Shown here: in pieces, positions 15,839-23,375 of the stretch | Numbering within the stretch: position 1 is the stretch's first letter | Layout: each line of letters opens with the position of its first letter | Origin: Hyphomicrobium_A sp035517115 | GTDB lineage: Bacteria > Pseudomonadota > Alphaproteobacteria > Rhizobiales > Hyphomicrobiaceae | Length of the DNA: 64,000 bases | Direction of reading: 5' to 3' | NCBI GenBank assembly: GCA_035517115.1 | Contig: DATIZL010000010.1 | Coordinates: 26,993-90,992, forward strand | Translations under genes and position numbers: made by a program | The notes under the pieces: model-generated | Databases searched by the model: none | Seen by the model: only the letters and a program-made list of their open reading frames with translations | What the model was told of the DNA's origin: nothing

Positions 15839-17006
15839 ATGCCCGCTAAGACGCCCCCCGTGTCCCAAACTGCGACGGCCACCGCCGCCGTGTCCCAGCC
15901 TGAGGCGTGGCTTGCGCTGCGCGGGCGCCTGCGCGCCCCTCCGGCGCGGCCGGCCGAGGACCGCGTCATCTGGTTCGACTATGCCAAGGGCATCTGCATC
16001 ACGCTCGTCGTCATGATGCATTCGACCTTGGGCACCGGCGAGGCCATGGGCGGGGAAGGCTTCATGCACTCAATCGTCGCCTTCGCGCGCCCGTTCCGCA
16101 TGCCCGATTTCTTCCTCTTGTCGGGGCTCTTCCTGTTCCGCCTCATCGACCGCGACTGGCGCACCTATCTCGACCGCAAGCTCGTGCACTTCGGCTATTT
16201 CTATCTCTTGTGGCTCGTGATCCTGACGGTGGTGAAGCACGGCGCCGAGCTCGGCACCGATCCTTACGCGTGGGCGGCATCGTTCGCCGACGCGCTCGTC
16301 TCGCCCAACCCCAACCTGTGGTTCATCTACGTCTTGCCGCTGTTCTTCCTGGCGACGAAGCTCGCCCGCTCGCTCGGCATCCCGGGCTGGGCGCTGTGGC
16401 TCGCCGCCGCGGCCATGCAGACGTTCCCGCCGCACACCGGCTGGGAGGCCGTCGACGACTACGGCGCGCGCTACTACGTGTTCTTCCTCACCGGCTACCT
16501 CTTGGCGCCGCACGCGTTCAAGCTCGCCGCCTGGGCGCGCGAGCACATGGCCGAGGCCGCCATCGGCCTCAGCGGCTGGTTCTCCTTCAACGCCACCATC
16601 GCCTTCGCGGAATCCCCCGTTGCCGGCTACGCCAAGGTCGCCGACGTGCCGGGCGTGCGCATCGCGGTGGGCTCATCGGCGCCATGGCGGTCGTCACCGC
16701 GGCGTCGCTCTTATCGCGCATGAACTGGGCGGGCTACCTGCGTTATGCGGGCCGCAATTCCATCGTGCTCTACGTCTCCTTCGTGCTGCCGATGGCGGCA
16801 ACGCGCATTCTCCTGTTGAAAAGCGGGCTCATCTCCAACATCGGCGCCGTGTCGCTGCTCGTGACCCTGGTGGCGCGGTGCCGCTCGCGTTCCACGCGGG
16901 TCTGCGCAACACCTGGGCTCGCTTCCTCTACGAGCGGCCGGAGGGGCTGAAATTCGAGCGCCAGCGCGCGAAGGCCGTTGCGGCGCCGCAGCCGCTCGCC
17001 GCCTAG
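15839..17006 (+). pseudogene. Acyltransferase-3 family membrane protein, with two frameshifts
   Basis: The protein begins in one frame (DRVIWFDYAKGICITLVVMM, PDFFLLSGLFLFRLIDRDW, with multiple hydrophobic helices), typical of the acyltransferase 3/OafA-like family that O-acylates surface glycans. It switches frame near 16670 to continue GAMAVVTAASLLSRMNWAGY, and again near 16873-16877 to finish LAFHAGLRNTWARFLYERPE and the stop at 17006. Each break is explained by the loss of a single G inside a G-rich run. Restored length would be ~390 residues with about ten helices. The start at 15839 is one choice; a GTG at 15773 is another. The gene is either recently inactivated or the assembly has two indel errors. 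Confidence 0.75.
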
Positions 17007-17026
17007 GCGAAGGAGCGCCGAGAGGG

Positions 17027-17064
17027 CTGACCCGGGCGGCGGGAATCCCTATATTCCCGGCGCA
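17027..17064 (+). promoter_or_regulatory. Sigma-70-type promoter for a leaderless polA message
   Basis: CTGACC (17027-17032) and TATATT (17050-17055) are spaced by exactly 17 bases. The expected transcription start falls at 17062-17064, on or next to the A of the polA ATG. No Shine-Dalgarno sequence is present before the start codon. Confidence 0.6.
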
Positions 17065-20057
17065 TGAGCCACGCCAAAGTCTCCCCCAAGCCCAAGAAAG
17101 CCTCGACCTCCACCGTCCCCGCCGGCGAGGCGACGCCCATCGTCAAGGGCAGCCACGTCTATCTCGTCGACGGCTCGGGCTACATCTTCCGCGCCTTCCA
17201 CGCGCTCCCGCCGCTGACGCGGCCGTCGGACGGCACGCCGGTCGGCGCCGTGCACGGGTTCTGCGCGATGCTGTGGAAGCTCTTGCGCGAATCGAAGGCG
17301 TCGGAGGCGCCCACGCACATCGCGGTGGTGTTCGATGCCGGCCGCGAGAACTTCCGCAACGAGATCTACAAGGAGTACAAGGCGCACCGTCCGCCGCCGC
17401 CGGAGGAGCTCGTCCCCCAGTTCCCCTTGATCCGCGACGCGGTCAAGGCCTTCAACGTCGCCTGCGTCGAGCAGGAGGGCTATGAGGCCGACGACCTCAT
17501 CGCCACCTATGTGCGCCACGTGGTCGATTTGGGCGGCGACGTCACCATCGTCTCCTCCGACAAGGACCTGATGCAGCTCGTGCGCCCCGGCGTCGTCATG
17601 CTCGATGCCGTGAAGTCCAAGAAGCTCGGGCGCGAGGAGGTGATGGAGAAGTTCGGCGTGCCCCCCGACAAGGTCGTGGACGTGCAGGCGCTCGCGGGCG
17701 ATTCCACCGACAACGTGCCGGGCGTCCCTGGCATCGGCGTCAAGACGGCGGCCGAGCTGATCAAGGAATACGACAACCTCGATACGCTCTTGGAGCACGC
17801 CTCGGAGATCAAGCAGCCCAAGCGCCGCGAGAAGCTCATCGAGTTCGCCGACCAGGCGCGGCTGTCGCGCGAGCTCGTGCGCTTGAAGAGCGACGTCGAC
17901 ATCGACGTGCCGGTCGAGGCGCTCGGCGTGCACGATCCCGAGCCCGAGGCGCTGCTGGGCTTCCTGCGCCTCATGGAGTTCAACACGCTCACCCGGCGCA
18001 TCTCGGAAGCGCTGGGCGCCGAGCCTCCCCCGCCCGCATCGGCCGCGACCGCTGCGAGCCCGGCCGCGAAGGAACACAAGCCGGAGCCCGGAGCGAAGGC
18101 CGCGAAGCCTCAGGCCGCCGCGGCCGAGACCCCCGGCGCTGCCGCGCTCATCGCGCTTGCCGCGGCGAAAGCTCCCTTCGACCGCTCGAAGTACGAGACC
18201 GTCACCACGGCCGAGCGGCTCGCCGCCTGGATCGCGGATGCGCGTGCCGCGGGCCGCGTCGCCTTCGACACCGAGACGACCGACATCGATCCGATGAAGG
18301 CCGAGCTCGTCGGCTTCTCGCTCGCCACCGCGCCGGGCAAGGCCGCCTACGTGCCGCTTTCCCACCGCCGTGCCGCCACCGAGCTCGATTTCGGCGGCCA
18401 TTCGCTGCCGCAGGTGCCGCTGCGCGCAGCGCTCGATCTCTTGAAGCCGATGCTCGAGGACCCCTCGATTTTGAAGATCGGGCAGAACCTCAAGTTCGAT
18501 TTCAACGTGCTCGCCCAGCACGGCATCCGCATCGCCTCCTTCGACGACACCATGCTGATGTCCTACGCGCTCGACGTCGGCAAGGGCAGCCACGGCATGG
18601 ACGACCTCGCCATGCGCCACCTGGGCCATGCCTGCATCTCCTTCGAGCAGGTGATGGCGCACGCGCCGGGCAAGAAGAAGTCGGAGCGCACCTTCGCGCA
18701 GCTTCCGCTCGACAAGGCCACCGAGTACGCGGCGGAAGACGCCGACGTGACGCTGAGGCTATGGATGGTGTTGAAGGCGCGCCTCGTGGCGGAGCGGGTG
18801 GCGACCGTCTACGAGACGCTCGAGCGGCCGCTGCTCCCCGTCATCGCCGACATGGAGCGCACCGGCATCAACGTCGACGCCGCCATCCTGTCGAAGCTGT
18901 CGAGCACGTTCGCACAAGGAGTGGCGCGGCTCGAGGAGGAGGTGAACCGCCTCGTCGGCCACAAGTTCAACTTGGGCAGCCCGCGCCAGCTCGGCGAATT
19001 GCTGTTCGACCGCCTGCAGTTGCCGGGCGGCAAGCGCACCAAGACGGGGCAGTGGGAGACGCGGGCAGGCCTGCTCGACGATCTCGCCGCCAACGAGGAG
19101 CTGCCCGAGGACGCGCGCAAGCTCATCAACACCATGCTCGAATGGCGCCAGTTGACCAAGCTGCGCTCGACCTACACGGACGCGCTCCCCGGCTACGTCG
19201 ACGCCAACACCGGGCGCATCCACACCTGCTACGCGCTCGGCGCCACCACCACGGGCCGGCTCGCCTCCTCCGAGCCCAATCTGCAGAACATCCCCATCCG
19301 CACCAAGGAGGGCCGCGCCATCCGCACCTCCTTCATCGCGGACAAAGGCAAGAAGCTCGTCTCCGCCGACTACAGCCAGATCGAGCTCAGGGTGCTCGCC
19401 CACATCGCCGACATCCCGCAGCTGAGGCAGGCCTTCGCCGACGGCCTCGACATCCACGCCATGACGGCATCCGAAATGTTCGACGTGCCGATCGCGGGCA
19501 TGCCGGCCGAGGTGCGCCGCCGCGCCAAGGCCATCAACTTCGGCATCATCTACGGCATCTCGGCGTTCGGCCTCGCCAACCAGCTCGGCATCGGGAAGGA
19601 CGAGGCGGGCGCTTACATCAAGACCTACTTCGAGCGCTTCCCGGGCATCCGCGACTACATGGAGGGCACGAAGAAGCGCGCGCACGAGCGCGGCTACGTG
19701 GAGACCATCTTCGGGCGGCGCATCCACTACCCCGAGATCAACACCAAGAACCCGAGCGTGCGCGGCAACCTCGAGCGCGCGGCGATCAACGCGCCGATCC
19801 AGGGCTCGGCGGCCGACATCATCCGCCGCGCCATGATCCGCATGCCGCACGCGCTCACCGCCGCCGGCTTGAAGTCGGCACGCATGCTGCTGCAGGTGCA
19901 CGACGAGCTCGTGTTCGAGGTCGCAGAGGCCGAGGTCGAGAAGACCCTGAAGACGGTGACGAAAGTGATGGAGGGGGCCGCACTGCCGGCGGTGGCGCTG
20001 AAGGTGCCGATCCACGTCGACGCCAAGGCGGCGGACAACTGGGAAGCCGCGCACTGA
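17064..20057 (+). CDS. polA: DNA polymerase I
   Basis: 997 residues with all three domains. The 5' nuclease (~30-320) has VYLVDGSGYIFRAFHALPP, YEADDLIATYVRH and VSSDKDLMQLV. The proofreading exonuclease (~375-580) has its acidic residues intact (VAFDTETTDIDP, GQNLKFDFNVL, YAAEDADVTLRLW). The polymerase (~600-997) has motif A SADYSQIELRVLAHIA, the O-helix RRRAKAINFGIIYG and motif C LLQVHDELVFEV. An Ala/Pro/Lys-rich linker (~325-370) joins the first two. It performs gap filling in repair and removal of Okazaki primers. A promoter with the -10 box 9 bases before the ATG implies a leaderless transcript. Confidence 0.98.
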   Translation: MSHAKVSPKPKKASTSTVPAGEATPIVKGSHVYLVDGSGYIFRAFHALPPLTRPSDGTPVGAVHGFCAMLWKLLRESKASEAPTHIAVVFDAGRENFRNEIYKEYKAHRPPPPEELVPQFPLIRDAVKAFNVACVEQEGYEADDLIATYVRHVVDLGGDVTIVSSDKDLMQLVRPGVVMLDAVKSKKLGREEVMEKFGVPPDKVVDVQALAGDSTDNVPGVPGIGVKTAAELIKEYDNLDTLLEHASEIKQPKRREKLIEFADQARLSRELVRLKSDVDIDVPVEALGVHDPEPEALLGFLRLMEFNTLTRRISEALGAEPPPPASAATAASPAAKEHKPEPGAKAAKPQAAAAETPGAAALIALAAAKAPFDRSKYETVTTAERLAAWIADARAAGRVAFDTETTDIDPMKAELVGFSLATAPGKAAYVPLSHRRAATELDFGGHSLPQVPLRAALDLLKPMLEDPSILKIGQNLKFDFNVLAQHGIRIASFDDTMLMSYALDVGKGSHGMDDLAMRHLGHACISFEQVMAHAPGKKKSERTFAQLPLDKATEYAAEDADVTLRLWMVLKARLVAERVATVYETLERPLLPVIADMERTGINVDAAILSKLSSTFAQGVARLEEEVNRLVGHKFNLGSPRQLGELLFDRLQLPGGKRTKTGQWETRAGLLDDLAANEELPEDARKLINTMLEWRQLTKLRSTYTDALPGYVDANTGRIHTCYALGATTTGRLASSEPNLQNIPIRTKEGRAIRTSFIADKGKKLVSADYSQIELRVLAHIADIPQLRQAFADGLDIHAMTASEMFDVPIAGMPAEVRRRAKAINFGIIYGISAFGLANQLGIGKDEAGAYIKTYFERFPGIRDYMEGTKKRAHERGYVETIFGRRIHYPEINTKNPSVRGNLERAAINAPIQGSAADIIRRAMIRMPHALTAAGLKSARMLLQVHDELVFEVAEAEVEKTLKTVTKVMEGAALPAVALKVPIHVDAKAADNWEAAH

Positions 20058-20063
20058 ACGGGC

Positions 20064-20255
20064 ATGACAATGAAGAAGCAGGAGGATCGCAAGCGCGTCT
20101 GCGGGGCCCACACAGGCGAGTTCGTCCTGCCGGAGAGCTTGTTCGACGAGCTGCCCGAGGAGCTGGCCGCATTTGAGGGCGGCTACTCGACAGACCCGGT
20201 TTCAGTCGCGGAGCGCAACAAGAACCCGCTGAAGCGGAGCAGGACGCGCAGGTGA
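20064..20255 (+). CDS. Small acidic hypothetical protein
   Basis: 63 residues, starting 7 bases after the polA stop codon; a second ATG two codons later is equally possible. The composition is polar with an acidic middle (LPESLFDELPEELAAFEGG) and a basic end (NKNPLKRSRTRR). No ribosome site, domain or family is recognised. It could be translated by coupling to polA. The stop codon lies just before a type B repeat. Confidence 0.4.
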   Translation: MTMKKQEDRKRVCGAHTGEFVLPESLFDELPEELAAFEGGYSTDPVSVAERNKNPLKRSRTRR

Positions 20256-20266
20256 TCCTCTTTGGT

Positions 20267-20403
20267 GTCATTCCCGCGAAGGCGGGAACCCAAAACACCT
20301 CGCACGAGGGGTTGGTCTCTGCCACTTTCGACAAGGTAGCTAACGTGCCGCGGGCGAGTGCACTGCGGAATGCTGGCTGGGTCCCCGCCTACGCGGGGAT
20401 GAC
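20267..20403. repeat. Interspersed inverted-repeat element, type B copy 2
   Basis: Left end GTCATTCCCGCGAAGGCGGG plus AACCCA; right end CTGGGTCCCCGCCTACGCGG plus GGATGAC. It matches the copy at 8763-8863 at both ends but has a longer, unrelated interior (~85 bases). Confidence 0.8.
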
Positions 20404-20540
20404 GGAGGAGTGGTGCGCCCGCCATCAGACACGCTTATGTGAACGGCAAGAAAATGCGATTGGCGCTTATTGACGCGGACCCCATATAACACGCGCCAGG
20501 CCGAGCGATGTCCGCTCGAGCCCAATCGGAGGAAAGCACC

Positions 20541-20630
20541 ATGAAGGTTTGGACCAAGCCCGCCGTGCGCGAGCAGGAAGTTGGCCTCGAGGTCACGTCC
20601 TACCTGCCGGCCGAGATCGACATCATCTGA
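20541..20630 (+). CDS. pqqA: PQQ precursor peptide PqqA
   Basis: The frame encodes 29 residues beginning MKVWTKPAVREQEVGLEVTS and continuing YLPAEIDII. This is the PqqA pattern: a W-x-K-P-x-V head, then E-x-x-x-Y (Glu17 and Tyr21 here), the two residues that PqqE cross-links and that become pyrroloquinoline quinone, and the YLPAE tail. GGAGGA lies 7 bases before the ATG. No pqqB, C, D, E or F is in the window, which is unusual since pqqA normally heads that operon. A very strong hairpin follows. It could supply extra precursor peptide to a distant pathway. A PQQ-type dehydrogenase fragment opens the window. Confidence 0.9.
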   Translation: MKVWTKPAVREQEVGLEVTSYLPAEIDII

Positions 20631-20651
20631 CGTCGTCTCGCAAGCGAATCT

Positions 20652-20690
20652 CAGACGGCGGCCGGAGCCTCCGGCCGCCGTCTGCATTTT
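20652..20690 (+). terminator. pqqA: Strong terminator after pqqA
   Basis: A perfect 14-bp stem CAGACGGCGGCCGG / CCGGCCGCCGTCTG with the 5-base loop AGCCT (20666-20670) is followed by CATTTT. It begins 22 bases after the pqqA stop codon and would end a ~150-base transcript. It may also end the minus-strand gene at 20710 from the other side. Confidence 0.85.
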
Positions 20691-20709
20691 GGAGCCGCCG
20701 CCTCGCCCT

Positions 20710-21177
20710 TCAAATCCAGCGGCGCACTCTCGCCTTGTAGGCGCGGAACGCATCGCCGAACTGCCGCTCCATCTTTGCCTCCTCGAACGGGATGATGATG
20801 AAATTGTCGAGAAGAAAGAGCAGCACGGGCGCGGCAAAGAGGAGCGGCGCGCCGACGAGAAGCGCAACCCCGAGCGTGATCGTGACCATGCCCACGTACA
20901 TGGGGTTGCGCGTCAAGGCGTAAGGCCCGTGTGTGACGAGCGCCTTATTGGTCGGCGAGGACGGCTGCACCTCGGTGCCCGCGCCGCGAAACGTCAGCAC
21001 GCCCCACGCCGAGAAGGCAAGCCCAAGGGCGATGACCGCTACTCCGGCACCGCGGAATTGCGGCCCGCTTTGCCAGTCGAGCAACGCGCCGGCGAAATAG
21101 AGTGCAGCAAGGATGAGCGCCGCCCAAATGGGTGTTGGAATGACGACGACGAGGGACGGCTTGGACGAATTGGCCAT
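20710..21177 (-). CDS. Isoprenylcysteine carboxyl methyltransferase (ICMT)/PEMT-family membrane protein
   Basis: 155 residues with four or five membrane helices (IPTPIWAALILAALYFAGAL, GVAVIALGLAFSAWGVLTF, GMVTITLGVALLVGAPLL and an adjoining one). The SAM-binding signature of the family is present: TNKALVTHGPYALTRNPMY, then a C-terminal FEEAKMERQFGDAFRAYKAR and VRRWI. Bacterial members methylate unknown substrates or modify lipids; the role here is unknown. It converges on the pqqA unit. A functional link to PQQ is not supported by anything but position. Confidence 0.85.
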   Translation of the reverse strand: MANSSKPSLVVVIPTPIWAALILAALYFAGALLDWQSGPQFRGAGVAVIALGLAFSAWGVLTFRGAGTEVQPSSPTNKALVTHGPYALTRNPMYVGMVTITLGVALLVGAPLLFAAPVLLFLLDNFIIIPFEEAKMERQFGDAFRAYKARVRRWI

Positions 21178-21278
21178 GGCTTATGTTCTCCGCAGTCTGC
21201 CGGCAGCGGCTTTCAGATGGGGAAGTCTTGCGCCTTCGCCAAGCCTGCTGATCGGATTTGCGTGCAGATATGAGCGGG

Positions 21279-21704
21279 CTATGGCAGGGCTGCACGTTGA
21301 GGCCGCCAGTGCGCGGTGCCCGCATCCGGCGGCGAGATCGATTTCAAATATGCGATGATCTTCTTGCGCGTCTCCGCGTCCGTGATGCCGCCGTAGGGCG
21401 GGCTCATCTGGTTGCCGGAGATCACGGCGTCGGGATCGGCAATCCACTTGTCGAGCGTGGGCTCGTCCCAGGTCACGCCGGAATCCTTTAGCGACTGCGA
21501 GAAGGCATAGCCGGGGAGCACGCCGGCCTTGCGGCCAACAACGCCGTAGAGCGACGGCCCCAGCCGGTTGTCGTCCTTCAGGAAGGAGTGGCACTCGCGG
21601 CAGTGGTCGTTGTACGTGATCTCGAGGCCGTCGTCGGCGGCTCTGGCTTGGATGGGGCTCAAAAGCGCGGCCAGCGCGGCGCAAACGGCGAGACGGCGGA
21701 TCAT
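21279..21704 (-). CDS. Secreted class I cytochrome c
   Basis: 141 residues from the ATG at 21704, chosen because GGAGG precedes it by ~5 bases and a signal peptide starts at once (IRRLAVCAALAALLSPIQA). One heme-binding motif CRECH follows in the context YNDHCRECHSFLKDDNRLGP. The GPSLYGVVGRKAG block and the axial-Met region NQMSPPYGGI are typical of cytochrome c2/c556-like soluble carriers. It should shuttle electrons in the periplasm. It stands between the ICMT-like gene and phaZ on the same strand; spacing of 24 bases from the phaZ 3' end could allow read-through. Confidence 0.88.
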   Translation of the reverse strand: MIRRLAVCAALAALLSPIQARAADDGLEITYNDHCRECHSFLKDDNRLGPSLYGVVGRKAGVLPGYAFSQSLKDSGVTWDEPTLDKWIADPDAVISGNQMSPPYGGITDAETRKKIIAYLKSISPPDAGTAHWRPQRAALP

Positions 21705-21770
21705 CGAGGCCTCCTGCGGCGAGTGCGCAGAAGGGTGCCACAACAACGCTAAGGGCGGGCTAACGCGGCC

Positions 21771-23078
21771 TCAAACCGGTGAGACGGCGAGCTCGACGTG
21801 CTGGGAGCGGCGCGCCGTGCGCCGGTCGAGCGGGATGGCGCCGCGCGAGTATTCGACGGCGCGGATGAACTCGCGGATGCGCGGCTGCACCTCCGTACGC
21901 CAGCGGGTGCCGTTGAACACGCCGTAGTGACCGACGCCCTCCTGCGTGTACTCGACCTTCATGTGGTCGGAGATGCTGGAGCACAGCTCCTGGGCCGCAT
22001 GCGTCTGACCCGCCCCGCACACGTCGTCGCGCTCGCCCTCGATGGTCATCAGCGCGGTGTCGAAGATCTCCGAGCAGTCGACGCGCACGCCGCGGTGCAT
22101 CATCATGCCCCTGGGCAGCGCGTGCTCCTGGAACACCGTCTCGATCGTTTGCAGGTAGAACTCGGCGGTCAAATCCATGACCGCCAGGTACTCCTCGTAG
22201 AAGTCCTGGTGCTGCTTGACCGAGTCGCAGTCGCCCTTGATGAGGTTGTTGAACAGCTCCACGTGCGCGCTCATGTGGCGCTCGAGGTTCATGGTCATGA
22301 AGCCCGTGAGCTGCATGAAGCCCGGGTAGACCTGGCGCATGAAGCCGGCGTGCGGCAGCGGCACGGTCGAGATCACGTTGTGCTCGAACCAGTTGAGCGA
22401 GCGCGCCTCGGCGAGCTTGTTGACCGCGGTGGGGTTGCGGCGGGCGTCGATCGGCCCCGCCATCAGCGTCATCGAGGCCGGCTGGCAGGGGTCGTCCGTG
22501 CTTGCCATGTGCGCGACGGCCGCGAGCACCGGCACCGCCGGCTGGCAGACGCCCATCACGTGCGTGTCGGGCCCGATGGCGCGGATGAAGTCGATGACGT
22601 GGTCGATGAAGTCGTCGAGGTCGAAGCGGCCCATGGCGAGCGGGATCTCGCGCGCATCGACCCAATCGGTGATGTAGACGTCGTGCTCGGGCAGCATCGC
22701 CTTGACGGTGCCGCGCAACAGCGTCGGGTAGTGGCCCGACAGCGGCGCGACGATCAGCACCTTGGGATCGTAGCGGCGCCCCAAAGCGCGCACGTCGCGC
22801 TCGAAATGCACAAGCTGGCAGAACGGCGTCGCCGTGACGATGCGCTCGCGCACCGGCACCTCGACATTGCCGACGCGCGCCGTCTTGATGCCGAACTCCG
22901 GCTTGCCGTAGCGGCGCGTCACGTTCTCGAACACCTCGCAGGCCGCCGCGAGATGGCGGCCGAGCGGCGTGTTGGTAAACGGGTTCATGGGCCAGTCGAG
23001 CGCGGTGCGGATGGCATGCGCGCCGATGCGCAGCGGCGAGATCACCGTGTGCGCTAATTCGTAAGCATAGTAGTGCAT
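21771..23078 (-). CDS. phaZ: Intracellular poly(3-hydroxyalkanoate) depolymerase
   Basis: 435 residues. The family blocks HFERDVRALGRRYDPKVLIV, APLSGHYPTLLRGTVKAMLP and YITDWVDAREIPLA are present, and the lipase-box-like nucleophile site reads GVCQPAVP, with Cys178 in the place of Ser as in intracellular PhaZ of alphaproteobacteria. C-terminal ERDDVCGAGQT and VGHYGVFNGTRW carry the expected Asp and His of the triad. The enzyme mobilises stored PHB granules in the cytoplasm to 3-hydroxybutyrate. No ribosome site stands out. It is divergent from asmA across a ~300-base spacer with an A-rich tract near 23150. Confidence 0.95.
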   Translation of the reverse strand: MHYYAYELAHTVISPLRIGAHAIRTALDWPMNPFTNTPLGRHLAAACEVFENVTRRYGKPEFGIKTARVGNVEVPVRERIVTATPFCQLVHFERDVRALGRRYDPKVLIVAPLSGHYPTLLRGTVKAMLPEHDVYITDWVDAREIPLAMGRFDLDDFIDHVIDFIRAIGPDTHVMGVCQPAVPVLAAVAHMASTDDPCQPASMTLMAGPIDARRNPTAVNKLAEARSLNWFEHNVISTVPLPHAGFMRQVYPGFMQLTGFMTMNLERHMSAHVELFNNLIKGDCDSVKQHQDFYEEYLAVMDLTAEFYLQTIETVFQEHALPRGMMMHRGVRVDCSEIFDTALMTIEGERDDVCGAGQTHAAQELCSSISDHMKVEYTQEGVGHYGVFNGTRWRTEVQPRIREFIRAVEYSRGAIPLDRRTARRSQHVELAVSPV

Positions 23079-23375
23079 CGCGGCGCCTCCCCGCTGTAGT
23101 GCGACCGATGCGGTGTGCGATGCAAGATTATGGTGCTGAACGCTTTTCTGACTAGAAAAAAAGTGTCATCAAGCTGCGGCAATTCTCCCCTCATCAACAG
23201 CTAATTGCCTCCCCACCCAGAAATAGCGGGGCAGCCATGAAATCCCGCCGTGGCAGGTAAATGCGGCCTCCTGCCGGCGCGGTTTTGGCCTTGGGCCCCA
23301 GGGTGACATAATGCGCCCGTATGCCATGCGGCGTCCGCCGTATGGCCCCTCGGCAACAGGAGCACCGGTTCAGCG
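23079..23375. other. Divergent promoter region between phaZ and asmA
   Basis: About 300 bases with a short A-rich tract (CTAGAAAAAAAGTG around 23151-23164) and a CATAAT box at 23307-23312 that could serve asmA. No gene is supported here. Confidence 0.45.

Noticed and set aside
17049..18662. Minus-strand open frame (~540 codons) opposite polA
   Set aside because: Arg/Gly/Leu-rich antisense frame with no ribosome site or family signature; polA is certain.
20710..21177. ICMT-like methyltransferase as a PQQ-pathway partner of pqqA
   Set aside because: It is convergent with pqqA, separated by a strong terminator, and known PQQ synthesis needs no such enzyme; only proximity links them.
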